64,000 bases of DNA from JBBQLG01 sp964251665 (GCA_964251665.1 CAXUKO010000020.1:44375-108374); one strand, 5' to 3'; counted from the stretch's first letter, positions 26,688 to 35,114 are shown. Program-made: numbers and translations. The notes: generated by a model not told the origin, from the letters alone.

Positions 26688-28106
26688 TTATAGTTTGAGC
26701 GACCCGCGTCTACCCGCTTTTGCCGCTTCGTCGATCAGGTATTTTTTATCTACTTTATCTAACACCGCATAGATCGAGTTACGGGTTTGATCCACGCCCG
26801 ACAGAATGAGTTTGCCGTTGCCTGCCTTTGTCACGGTCAGTTGCAGCGTCTCAAGGGCCTGATTCGGGTTGACGTTTTTGAGCGTAAGCCGTCGCCCGTC
26901 CGGGTCTGCGGTGTAGCGATAATACTGCCGCCCTTGCGATCCTGCCAGTTCATAATCGCGATCCAGATCATTGGCAGACAGCTGTTCGGTGTTGGTATTC
27001 ACGAGCGTCACGGGCCGGTTCGATCGGATGCTAATGGTATTCCATTTCTCAAACACCACATCCTGCCAGCGAAGATTATCAGTTTTGGAATAGGGTATCG
27101 TCTGGTTATCAACCCGAAACTCACTGACGGTATACAGGCCCGCTACACCCGGCAAACCCGGCGTTTGCGGAAACCGTACCGGGCCTTTTTTATAGGCCGC
27201 ATAGGTACTGTAGCCATACCCGACAACCGCAACCAGCACAAACACGCCCTTGAGCGCCAGTCGCCCATAGCGTTGCCATTGTTCGCGGAAAACGGGCTGG
27301 AAGCGATTCGGCAGGGCGGGTAGCTCGAGCGACAACAGTCGGAACAACCGAACGGCATCGTAGCCAAACAGCACCAGCGCAAACGAGATCAGCAGTCCGC
27401 TGTAAACGTATTCGCCCCCTTCGTAGGCCAGATTGGAGAAGAACACATTGCCCAGAAACGGCAGCAGTACCAGCGTCCCGATGGTGGCGGTTTTGCGGTT
27501 CAGCAGCAACAGCCCACCCAGCAGTTCGACCCCGCCCAGAAAGGACTGGTACGACGGCACGATGCCCAGCGAGAGCGAGAACAGTTTCCAGGCGGTAAAA
27601 TCGCCGTAGGCCGTGTTCAGGTTGCTGAGGGAGGGGAGGGGTGCCTGTATCGGAAAGAGCTTGATAAACCCGTAGGCAATCACGCCGAGAGCCAGCCGGT
27701 AGCGCAGTACCACCCGGAGCCAGTACCATAAGGCCGGATAGTTGGTTGTTTCCTTATCCCGCACTGTCCAGACCACTGTGCCGATGCCGGCGATCAGGGC
27801 CACCACCAACCAGTTCCAGAAACTGTCGGTCGGCCCGGCGAAGCGGGGAGCGTAGTGCGACAGATTAAATAGATAACGGGTGTAGCTCCCATTAAAATCA
27901 ACTACATTTTTAAAGAACTGACCGTCAATCGGCAGCACCTGAATCAGGAAATACAGGAAAATGAATCGGAAAATAACTTTCTCGGTCGTTGTCCAGTCCT
28001 CAGCCCGCTCGATAGTAGGCACCCTGCGGGCTTCCCAGACGGGGTGAACATCAGACGGATCGGCACCCCACTCGACACCGATCAGGTCATGCGTTTGTTT
28101 AGGCAT
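26688..28106 (-). CDS. DoxX-like polytopic membrane protein with C-terminal soluble domain (copy 2)
   Basis: The 472-residue protein shares its layout with the next gene. A cytosolic start is followed by about eight membrane helices (AYGFIKLFPIQAPLPSLSNL, LSLGIVPSYQSFLGGVELLG) and a soluble C-terminal domain (AGLYTVSEFRVDNQTIPYS, LRWQDVVFEKWNTISI, then repeated beta strands). It lies 13 bp before copy 1, consistent with tandem duplication. The periplasmic C-domains resemble one another in the DNLRWQDVVFEKWN / DTVRWQEATFENWT segment. Function is unknown beyond the DoxX-like membrane core. Confidence 0.75.
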   Translation of the reverse strand: MPKQTHDLIGVEWGADPSDVHPVWEARRVPTIERAEDWTTTEKVIFRFIFLYFLIQVLPIDGQFFKNVVDFNGSYTRYLFNLSHYAPRFAGPTDSFWNWLVVALIAGIGTVVWTVRDKETTNYPALWYWLRVVLRYRLALGVIAYGFIKLFPIQAPLPSLSNLNTAYGDFTAWKLFSLSLGIVPSYQSFLGGVELLGGLLLLNRKTATIGTLVLLPFLGNVFFSNLAYEGGEYVYSGLLISFALVLFGYDAVRLFRLLSLELPALPNRFQPVFREQWQRYGRLALKGVFVLVAVVGYGYSTYAAYKKGPVRFPQTPGLPGVAGLYTVSEFRVDNQTIPYSKTDNLRWQDVVFEKWNTISIRSNRPVTLVNTNTEQLSANDLDRDYELAGSQGRQYYRYTADPDGRRLTLKNVNPNQALETLQLTVTKAGNGKLILSGVDQTRNSIYAVLDKVDKKYLIDEAAKAGRRGSLKL

Positions 28107-28167
28107 AAAATTGGTTAGGTTAAGGCCTGCTTCAGAACCGTGAATGCAGGCAGGTTGGGAACCAGTG

Positions 28168-28308
28168 TTACTCGTCGCTGTCTAAGTCATCCAGTGCGCC
28201 CGAGTCGATGGTCTGACTGGCTTCGGCGGGCAGTACCGAGGCCAGGTGTTGGGCCGTGGCTTCGAGTTGGTCGCGAAGCCGGGTGGTGGTTTGTTTTAGA
28301 GTAGCCAT
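28168..28308 (-). CDS. 46-residue hypothetical protein with acidic C-terminus
   Basis: An ATG at 28308 opens a 46-codon frame ending in TAA at 28168. The product begins MATLKQTTTRLRDQLEATAQ, continues as an amphipathic helix and ends in an acidic tail (SGALDDLDSDE). It has no membrane segment and no cysteine. It fills the space between the SusD stop-proximal region (start 37 bp downstream) and the DoxX-like gene (59 bp upstream). Codon use resembles its neighbours, which supports a real gene. I do not recognise it; the helix-plus-acidic-tail form could be a small partner or precursor peptide. Confidence 0.5.
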   Translation of the reverse strand: MATLKQTTTRLRDQLEATAQHLASVLPAEASQTIDSGALDDLDSDE

Positions 28309-28345
28309 CCGTTTGTGAGCTGGTTTTAGTCGTTCGTTTTAGGAA

Positions 28346-29698
28346 TTAATAGCCGGGATTTTGCTCTAATGTGGGGTCCGACAGCCGCTGTTGCACCGGA
28401 ATGGGCAGCAGATACCGGTTGGGGTCCGTTACGTTTAGCACGGCTGCGGCCCGCCCCGTCCGCACCAGATCAAACCAGCGGTGCGGCTCCAGCGCAAACT
28501 CTACCCGGCGTTCATTCTCGACCGCCAGCAGCACGGCGTCTTTTGTGGCCGTCGTCGTCGCGGTGAGGAGAGTCAGCCCCGCCCGGTCACGGACGGCGTT
28601 GAGGTCCGTCAACGCATCGGCGAGTTTGTCCTGTTGGGCGCGGGCTTCGGCCCGGATCAGGTAGGCCTCGGCCGTGCGGAAAATGTACGACGGGTCAGAA
28701 GCCGGGTTGCGGTAATACAGGTTGCCGTACCAGCGGTTCTGATTGTCTTTGGCAACGAGCGTACTCCGAGTGCCACCAATGGCGGTGTTGTTCAGCAGGG
28801 CAACCAGTGCGTCGTTGGGTGCCCACTGCCGGGTGCCGCCGGTGGTTTGCGGCTGCCACTGATTCCGGTGTGCGTTTACCTCGGTGGTGCCGTTGTAAAA
28901 CAGCTCGAAAATTGATTCGGCCGTGCCCCGTGCATCGCTCTGGAAGAAAGTGCCGAAGGGCTTGACGAGCCTGTAGTTGGTTGCATCGCTGATAATCCGG
29001 TTGGCGTAATCCTCAGCTTTGGCGTAGTCTTTCTGGTAGAGGTAATAACGGGATTTGAGCGCGAACACCGTTTTCTGCGTTACCCGGTAACGATCCGTGG
29101 TGGCGGGCAGCAGGGGTTCGGCAGCTTCGAGATCCTTGAGGGCCTGCGCGTAGGTTTCGGCCTGACTGCTCCGTTTGATGCCTACATTATCGGTTGGTTT
29201 TACCGTAGGGCTGGTAATCAGCGGTACCCCGCCGAAGGTGCGGGCCAGATCAAAATAGGCCAGTGCCCGGATGGTGTATGCCTCGCCTAAGTACTGATTC
29301 TTCAGGGCGGTTGTCAGCGTTGGATCGGTCACCGTCGGTACCTTCGCCAGTACGTTGTTGGCCCGATTGATGGTCCGGTAAATAGCAATCCAGACGGCGG
29401 CAATGGTCGAGTTATCGGCGTTGACTTTGTGGTTGATAAATTCCTGCACCTGCGACTGCGAACCGGTCCACTGAATATTATCGCCCGACAGATAGCCGAT
29501 GGATTGGAAACTGGTGCCGTAATAATCACCACTGGCTAAGGCACTGTATACACCCCGTAGGGCCGTCAAGGCTGAATTCTGATCGGTAATCGTCACGGCA
29601 TCCGAAATAGACTCCAGCGGCTTCACGTCTAAAAAATTCTGGCAACTACTGACTGTTAGCAGCAGGAAAAGCGAAAAGATGATTGATTTGAGGTGCAT
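28346..29698 (-). CDS. SusD/RagB-family outer membrane lipoprotein
   Basis: The 450-residue protein has a lipoprotein signal with the modified cysteine at residue 19 (LLTVSSCQNFLDVKP, the usual SusD opening). TPR-like helices follow, then the C-terminal SusD domain with the family's EAYLIRAEARAQ and NAVRDRAG motifs, ending DPTLEQNPGY. It forms the lid of the SusC channel and binds the substrate at the cell surface. The gene follows susC, with a nearly perfect hairpin between them. The substrate could be a peptide, glycan or other large molecule. Confidence 0.93.
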   Translation of the reverse strand: MHLKSIIFSLFLLLTVSSCQNFLDVKPLESISDAVTITDQNSALTALRGVYSALASGDYYGTSFQSIGYLSGDNIQWTGSQSQVQEFINHKVNADNSTIAAVWIAIYRTINRANNVLAKVPTVTDPTLTTALKNQYLGEAYTIRALAYFDLARTFGGVPLITSPTVKPTDNVGIKRSSQAETYAQALKDLEAAEPLLPATTDRYRVTQKTVFALKSRYYLYQKDYAKAEDYANRIISDATNYRLVKPFGTFFQSDARGTAESIFELFYNGTTEVNAHRNQWQPQTTGGTRQWAPNDALVALLNNTAIGGTRSTLVAKDNQNRWYGNLYYRNPASDPSYIFRTAEAYLIRAEARAQQDKLADALTDLNAVRDRAGLTLLTATTTATKDAVLLAVENERRVEFALEPHRWFDLVRTGRAAAVLNVTDPNRYLLPIPVQQRLSDPTLEQNPGY

Positions 29699-29715
29699 CG
29701 TGTATGGTAATTTTA

Positions 29716-29745
29716 GACCGATACGGTTTCAAAACCGTACCGGTC
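29716..29745 (-). terminator. Near-perfect hairpin between susC and susD
   Basis: The arms 29716-29729 and 29732-29745 are 14 bp with one mismatch around a 2-nt centre (GACCGATACGGTTT against AAACCGTACCGGTC). It lies in the 59-bp intercistronic gap. It may attenuate or stabilise the upstream transcript and so set the SusC:SusD ratio. Confidence 0.55.
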
Positions 29746-29757
29746 AGTAGGTCTATA

Positions 29758-32700
29758 CTATAAAGTCAGGCTAATGCCTCCCTGAAAACCAACCGGCTGC
29801 GGAGGAGTGCCTAGGTCAATACCCTGTGAATTGGGGTCGCTGCTTGCGCTCGATTCGGGGTCGAGACCCGTGTATTTGGTCAGCAGCCAGAGGTTCGTAC
29901 CCACGGCGTAGACGCGCAGCCCCTGAATACCGACCCGCCGGGTCAACTCCTTCGGCAGTGTATAGCCGACGGTGAGCGATTTGAGCCGGAGAAACGAGCC
30001 ATCCTCAAGCCAGCGGCTGCCCCCGTCGCGGTAGTTGTTGACGTTGATGCCATCGGGACGCGGTACATCAGTGATATCACCTGGCTTCTGCCAGCGGGCC
30101 AGATTAGACGCAAAAATCACGCGGGCGGCATCGCGTGCGCCCCCACCCTCGCCGAAGAACTTATTGTGATTGTAGATCTTGTTGCCGTACTGGTAGGCGA
30201 AAAACAGATTCACGTCGAAACCCTTATAGGTCAGGCTATTGGTCAGTCCCCCGAAGAATTTGGGCCAGATGCTACCCATAATCTGCCGGTCGTCTACCGT
30301 GATTTTTCCGTCTTTATTCACGTCTTCATAGATTACGTTTCCGGTCTGGGGGTCCACATAAAGCTGTTTATAGACCCAGAACGAATAGAGGGGAGTGCCC
30401 TGCTGTTGCAGAATCAGATCGCGGCTGCCGTACCGGAGCGGGGTAGCCAGTTTCTCAATCCGGTTGACATTCTGGGCTACGTTAAAACTGGTGCTCCAGG
30501 TTAAACCACCGCGTTGTATGTTAACCGTGTTCAATCCAAACTCGAAACCTTTGTTGCTGATTTCGGCCGCGTTGCTCCAGTAGCTGCTGAAACCGGTCGT
30601 ACCGGGCAGGGCCAGTTGCAACAGTCCGTTCGTTGTGTATTTACTGTAGACATTGACCTCGACACTAACCCGGTCGTTGAACAGCGACACATCCAGTCCC
30701 GCGTTGAGTTGTCGGGTGCGTTCCCACTGCAAATCCGGATTGCCGAGTTGCTGGGGCGAAATGCCCGGACTACCTTGGTAGCCTGTTCCGCCCTGCCATA
30801 GCCCCTGGGCCGCGAAATTGCCGATGCCATTCTGGTTGCCCGTCACGCCCCAGCTTCCCCGCAGCTTCAGGTCACTGATAATCCGGTTGTCGCGCAGAAA
30901 ATCTTCCTGCTTGATGCGCCAGGCTGCGCCTACCGACGGGAAATAACCCCACTTTTTTGACGAGCCGAACCGCGACGACCCATCGGCCCGCAGGCTGGCA
31001 TCGACTAAGTACTTGCCGGAAAAATTGTAATCGACCTTACCAAAGAAGGAAGCAAGCGTACTTTTTGACCAGTTCTGCGTACTGGCGGTGGTCGATGCCG
31101 ACGAAATCTGGGTAAAGGCATCGTTGGGAAAACCCCGGCCTTCGGCATAGGTCCGGGTCAGGTTATCGCTTTGCAGCGTATTACCCAGCAAAACCCCGAA
31201 CGAGTGCGAGCCGAGCCGCTTGCGATAGGTCAGTGTTTGTTCGTTGAGCCAGGTCGTGTACTGACTGACGCTTGAGGTGGCGAATCCGTTTGGGCTACCC
31301 GCAATGAGCAGCGAATTCCAATACTCCGACTCATTGTAGTTGTTGTAGTCCAAACCGAAACTGGTGCGGAATTTCAGCCCCGGCAGCAGTTGGGCATCGG
31401 CGTACAGATTGCCTATGTAGCGCAGGCTGGTGGTGTTGACTTTGTAATTATTGAGTAATAGTGTCAGGTTATCGAAGCCTGCCCGGCCTACCAATACGCC
31501 CTGATCGTTGACTGGTGACAAGTACGTAGGCGTATGCAGCGCAGCCTGGAGCAAGCCCCCCGCCGGTCCATCGCCCGCCCGCGCCTGATTGCGGTACGTC
31601 CTGGTGAAGGTGTTACTGACCCCAACCTGTACTTTATCGTTTACCTGCTGATCGAGGTTGACCTTAAAGCTGGCCCGGTCAAACGTCACCGGCTTAATAA
31701 TGGCTTCCTGCGTATTATAGCCCCCACCAATGTAGTATTTGGTGGTTTGGGTACCACCCGTCAGGGAGAGGTCGTAGTTGCGGAGCTGGGCCGTGCGGAA
31801 GAGTTCGCTCAGCCGATCATAGGTTTTTTGCTCTTCGGGCAGGCCGCGTCCTCCTTCGGCTACGGGCCGGAACGGGCGATTCTCAACTGTTCGTTTCAGG
31901 GTTGGGTCGTCTTTACCCGTGTTAATCCACCACTCGTTCACTAAGGTGGCGTGTTCGGGGCCGGTGGTCAGATCCCAGAGCTTAGCCGCTTTTGCAGCAC
32001 CCGCCGATGCATTAAAACTGATGGTTGGTTTCTGACCGAACGTGCCGCGTTTGGTTGTAATGATAATCACGCCATTGGCACCCCGCGAGCCGTACAACGC
32101 CGTTGCTTCGGCATCCTTCAACACGTCAATCCGCTCGATGTCCGAAGGGTTGATGTCGGCAATGGGAGAGGTTGCTTTACCACCGGTACCGATGGTTTGC
32201 AGGCTGTTGTTGTTAATAAACACGCCATCCACCACATAGAGCGGGTCATTGCTGCCGTTAATGGATGTTGCACCCCGCACCCGGATGTTCACCCTTTCAC
32301 CCGGAACCCCCGTTGCGCTCGAAATCTGAACCCCAACGACCTTGCCCTGTAACTGGGCATCGACACTGCCAACCGGTATTACCTTTGTGTCAGTAGGATC
32401 GATTTTAGTGAGTGATCCGATCAGGTTTTTGCGTTCGACCGTGCCGTAGCCAACCACAGCCACTTCGGAGAGTTGTTTGGCATCGGGTACCAGATCAATC
32501 GTGACAGTGGGGCGGTCGGCAACTACTTCTTTCGACTGGTAGCCGATGAAACTTACGACTAGTGTGAAGGGCAGTGTCTGACCGGTTTTGAGAAAAAACT
32601 GACCGTTCGCATCGGCCGTGCCTCCATTCGTGGTGCCTTTGATGAGTACCGTAGCTCCGATAAGCGGTTCACGGGTTCGACCATCGAGGATGCGGCCCGA

Positions 32701-32790
32701 AACCTGCGCGTTAATGGTTGGCGGGGTTTGCGCCAGGGCTAAAATTGGAAACAGTAGGGATAATCCCCACAGCAATAGAACTTTTGTCAT
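29758..32790 (-). CDS. SusC/RagA-family TonB-linked outer membrane transporter
   Basis: The 1010-residue protein has a signal peptide (1-20), a CarboxypepD_reg-like domain (about 27-105) and the SusC-specific plug start VAVVGYGTVERKNLIGSLTK. The plug ends around DVLKDAEATALYGSRGANGV, and a 22-strand barrel follows, ending in ISLTL. It partners the SusD lipoprotein encoded just downstream and needs TonB. The C-terminal barrel has segments such as NKDGKITVDDRQIMG, a calcium-binding-like loop common in SusC. It heads the substrate-uptake part of the island. Confidence 0.95.
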   Translation of the reverse strand: MTKVLLLWGLSLLFPILALAQTPPTINAQVSGRILDGRTREPLIGATVLIKGTTNGGTADANGQFFLKTGQTLPFTLVVSFIGYQSKEVVADRPTVTIDLVPDAKQLSEVAVVGYGTVERKNLIGSLTKIDPTDTKVIPVGSVDAQLQGKVVGVQISSATGVPGERVNIRVRGATSINGSNDPLYVVDGVFINNNSLQTIGTGGKATSPIADINPSDIERIDVLKDAEATALYGSRGANGVIIITTKRGTFGQKPTISFNASAGAAKAAKLWDLTTGPEHATLVNEWWINTGKDDPTLKRTVENRPFRPVAEGGRGLPEEQKTYDRLSELFRTAQLRNYDLSLTGGTQTTKYYIGGGYNTQEAIIKPVTFDRASFKVNLDQQVNDKVQVGVSNTFTRTYRNQARAGDGPAGGLLQAALHTPTYLSPVNDQGVLVGRAGFDNLTLLLNNYKVNTTSLRYIGNLYADAQLLPGLKFRTSFGLDYNNYNESEYWNSLLIAGSPNGFATSSVSQYTTWLNEQTLTYRKRLGSHSFGVLLGNTLQSDNLTRTYAEGRGFPNDAFTQISSASTTASTQNWSKSTLASFFGKVDYNFSGKYLVDASLRADGSSRFGSSKKWGYFPSVGAAWRIKQEDFLRDNRIISDLKLRGSWGVTGNQNGIGNFAAQGLWQGGTGYQGSPGISPQQLGNPDLQWERTRQLNAGLDVSLFNDRVSVEVNVYSKYTTNGLLQLALPGTTGFSSYWSNAAEISNKGFEFGLNTVNIQRGGLTWSTSFNVAQNVNRIEKLATPLRYGSRDLILQQQGTPLYSFWVYKQLYVDPQTGNVIYEDVNKDGKITVDDRQIMGSIWPKFFGGLTNSLTYKGFDVNLFFAYQYGNKIYNHNKFFGEGGGARDAARVIFASNLARWQKPGDITDVPRPDGINVNNYRDGGSRWLEDGSFLRLKSLTVGYTLPKELTRRVGIQGLRVYAVGTNLWLLTKYTGLDPESSASSDPNSQGIDLGTPPQPVGFQGGISLTL

Positions 32791-32891
32791 TACTTTGTAA
32801 TGGTTACGTGAGAAAATAAGGCAGACCGGCAGGTGTTGGAAGCACCTACTGGGCAGATAATCGTTTTGGCGGTTTCTGTCTTGTTGTGACT

Positions 32892-32923
32892 ACCGGGATG
32901 GCGGCCAGCCGTCCCGGTTTTTT
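32892..32923 (+). terminator. Stem-loop with T-run between ACT and susC genes
   Basis: ACCGGGA (32892-32898) pairs with TCCCGGT (32912-32918), with an inner GGC/GCC pair, and is followed by TTTTTT on the plus strand. The U-run suits plus-strand termination, but both neighbours are on the minus strand. It may instead act as a leader structure ahead of susC. Confidence 0.5.
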
Positions 32924-32987
32924 AGGCGCCGATGCCTTGGATTAAACGCTAACGTCAGCCAGTGTCGAGAATCATCATCATTCGTTT

Positions 32988-33269
32988 TTAGGCGGTTGCG
33001 CCTAGTTGTGGATCGGTTTCTATGCTGACCATCCCCCTCACGGCCCGCAGCCGCTCCTGTATCGTACCGGACTTTTGCCGTTGCTGCACCCGAATGGTCA
33101 ATAAGCCCCGCGCCTGTAAGCCATCGCCGATAAAACTAAGTTGGGCAATCTGACAGGTATCATCCTGTGGAATGGCTTCCGTGATGTCGCTCACGAAGCT
33201 GGGGCGATCAAATCCGGCGATGGCATAGCTGATTTGATACCAGTCAATGAGGGGGTTACTAATGTGCAT
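32988..33269 (-). CDS. Free-standing ACT-domain protein (RelA/SpoT-type ACT)
   Basis: The 93-residue protein is essentially one ACT domain. A beta strand (YAIAGFDRPSFVSDITEAI) is followed by the helix after the DRP motif, then three strands and a second helix ending RLRAVRGMVSIETDPQ. This pattern is that of the ACT domain of RelA/SpoT and related regulators, which bind amino acids. Nothing else is fused to it. It is the first gene of the minus-strand island, 197 bp before susC and divergent from the Rrf2 regulator. An amino-acid-sensing or regulatory role is plausible (inference). Confidence 0.65.
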   Translation of the reverse strand: MHISNPLIDWYQISYAIAGFDRPSFVSDITEAIPQDDTCQIAQLSFIGDGLQARGLLTIRVQQRQKSGTIQERLRAVRGMVSIETDPQLGATA

Positions 33270-33298
33270 TTAGCAAATTATCTTTATATCCCATATAC

Positions 33299-33312
33299 TA
33301 AGTAGAATAATG
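33299..33312. promoter_or_regulatory. Shared 14-bp element upstream of the ACT gene
   Basis: TAAGTAGAATAATG is identical to 18187-18200 upstream of the TlpA-like gene. In both cases the gene controlled is on the minus strand and the element lies within 75 bp of its start. It may be an operator or an activator site. Confidence 0.4.
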
Positions 33313-33644
33313 GTTTCCTGTTTATGTTAACTCAAGGTCGGGGTGCTTAGGCATCGCGTTGAAAAGGTTAGGTTTGATGAGCGGGAACCGCCGGGGCCGT
33401 TACAGAACAGGCGATTACTGGGTCAACTGGAATCAGCAACAACAGCCCATAATCAACGGGGTCGTTCTGTTTCTATAGAGAATCTGTAGCTTAGGATATA
33501 GGACAACACGGTTCACTACTTTCATCGTATTACCTGGCCGGTTTGATTGCCTGATCACCCATAGCTGACTCGGCTGGCAAAGGTGGAACGTGATTTTTAT
33601 TTTTGCAAGTTTTTTCTAAAAAACTGATAAACAGTTAATTACCG

Positions 33645-33657
33645 AATAGTCTATCGG
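33645..33657. promoter_or_regulatory. Candidate autoregulatory Rrf2 operator
   Basis: AATAGTCTATCGG matches 7641-7653 exactly. With its left flank it forms the imperfect palindrome CCGAATAGtCTATCGG. Rrf2 regulators often bind such sites in their own promoter, so autoregulation is suggested. Confidence 0.4.
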
Positions 33658-33763
33658 GATATACGGTTATTAGCCTACTTTGACTATAGGATTTGATTCT
33701 TTGTAGCCCACACTATAGCTTTACCCAAACGACGAATTCTCTCACCGGCAACAGTTTACGCCT

Positions 33764-34198
33764 ATGATCTCCCGAAAAGCAAAATACGCGATTAAAGCGC
33801 TGAAGGTACTGGCCGAGGAATATGGGAAAGGACCCATTCTGATTGCCTATATCGCAGAGAAAGAGGCTATTCCACGGAAGTTTCTGGAGAGTATTCTGCT
33901 GGACCTGCGCAACCACGGGTTGCTGCAAAGTCAGAAGGGTAAAGGGGGCGGGTATAGTCTCCGGCTGGAGCCGGATCGTATCAATTTAGCCCAGGTTATT
34001 CGGGTGATCGACGGCCCGATTGCTCCGACGCCCTGTGTATCACTGAACTTTTACGTCCGCTGCGACGACTGCGTGGATGAGCAGACTTGTACCCTGCGAC
34101 CCATTATGCTCCGGGTACGCGATGCCAATCTAGCTGTTTATGAGAAGACGAACCTGCGCATGCTGTTGGAGAACGAAGTGTTACTGGCTGTTTACTAA
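33764..34198 (+). CDS. Rrf2-family transcriptional regulator with four-cysteine cluster
   Basis: The 144-residue protein has the Rrf2 winged helix (MISRKAKYAIKALKVLAEE, IPRKFLESILLDLRNHGLL, KGKGGGYSL) followed by a dimerisation helix. Cysteines C91, C100, C103 and C109 lie where IscR holds its Fe-S cluster, but the spacing C-x8-C-x2-C-x5-C differs from IscR. Relatives of this type in Bacteroidota often sit near sulfur-assimilation genes. It is transcribed away from the minus-strand island, and short strings upstream of it recur upstream of island genes. It is therefore the best candidate regulator of the sulfur genes, sensing redox state, Fe-S supply or cysteine metabolites. Confidence 0.88.
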   Translation: MISRKAKYAIKALKVLAEEYGKGPILIAYIAEKEAIPRKFLESILLDLRNHGLLQSQKGKGGGYSLRLEPDRINLAQVIRVIDGPIAPTPCVSLNFYVRCDDCVDEQTCTLRPIMLRVRDANLAVYEKTNLRMLLENEVLLAVY

Positions 34199-35114
34199 AT
34201 CAGATTAGCCCTAATAGCACCAGATTGAATCAAATAATTTATTGAAACAAGTGATTATGGCCGTACAGTGCTGCTTAATTTCCTTTAGGCGGTAAACAGT
34301 TCAATAACCCCTTCGTAGGCTTCTGGTAGTGGTTTCATGACTTTCTCTTTATGCAGCTTACCTGTTTATATCAGCACGGGCTTGTCATCTATTTCACTGG
34401 TAGGTTTCGTTCAATAGAAGGGTAACAAATGCCTTTTACTGAACTTACTATGTTGCTATCGATGAATGGGTTGTGTTAGTATCAATTACCACTGGTAATC
34501 GTTCAGAAAAACGTCCGTTTATTTTCAGGACAAGACTCTCTTCAGATCAAGCATGAGTGCCTAAAGCGCTACAGCCCATCCCCGCCGTCAGAACCGACCC
34601 CCAATCAGCTGTCAGGCTCTGGCCTTCCAGTCAGACGCCTGATACCTGATTGGGGCACTAATCACCCTTCTTGACCCTACCGGGCAGGCCATTACTAATA
34701 CGCTAAGTAATAGGTCATGGAACCTCAGCCATAAAAACCCGACCCATTGGCCCGAAACCCATAAAACAAGGGTTGAGCCATCGATTCCTGTAGGTGAAGG
34801 TAAACCGACGACTACTGGCAGGGTTGTCTGTACCGGGTTGACCTACTTTTTATAAGCGGAGTATGTCAACTACCCAGAGTCAGTCAAAGCTCTGCTTACC
34901 AGGGAATGCGCTGCCCTGACTAAGTCAGTCACCCGACGGGTACATCACCGGTAGAACACGAGCACCCAGGCGGGTGAGAAGATCAGGTTCGGCAAGGAGT
35001 GAGTACCGTGTGCCAGTCAACCGACAGCCCGGTCATGCCCATCGCTGGCACCGGCCACCAACACCCACCACTGGGCAGGAGTTGGGAAGCGGTTTGCCGG
35101 CCGGTGGGCTGCAG
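34199..35114. other. 916-bp non-coding stretch with a long inverted repeat
   Basis: No convincing gene was found. An inverted repeat at 34599-34655 has 18-bp arms (starting CCCCAATCAG and ending CTGATTGGGG, with a few central mismatches) around a 21-nt loop. A shorter ATTACT/AGTAAT repeat occurs near 34690-34712. The stretch marks the border between the catabolic island and the plasmid backbone. Confidence 0.5.
34599..34655. repeat. Inverted repeat, 18-bp arms
   Basis: Left arm 34599-34616 and right arm 34638-34655 pair perfectly over their outer ten bases (CCCCAATCAG with CTGATTGGGG) and again over TCAGG with CCTGA. No gene is close, so it may be a terminator for Rrf2 read-through or a relic of a mobile element end. 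Confidence 0.5.

Larger units (their letters stand above)
33270..33763. promoter_or_regulatory. 494-bp divergent control region between ACT gene and Rrf2 gene
   Basis: This gap drives both the minus-strand island and the plus-strand Rrf2 gene. It holds TAAGTAGAATAATG (33299-33312) about 30 bp upstream of the ACT start and AATAGTCTATCGG (33645-33657) about 107 bp upstream of Rrf2. Both are identical to strings upstream of other island genes. The rest is AT-rich with no coding frame that I can support. Confidence 0.55.

Noticed and set aside
34255..34380. Short minus-strand frame (MKPLPEAYEGVIELFTA)
   Set aside because: Only 17 codons from its ATG and not long enough to support; no neighbour suggests a role.
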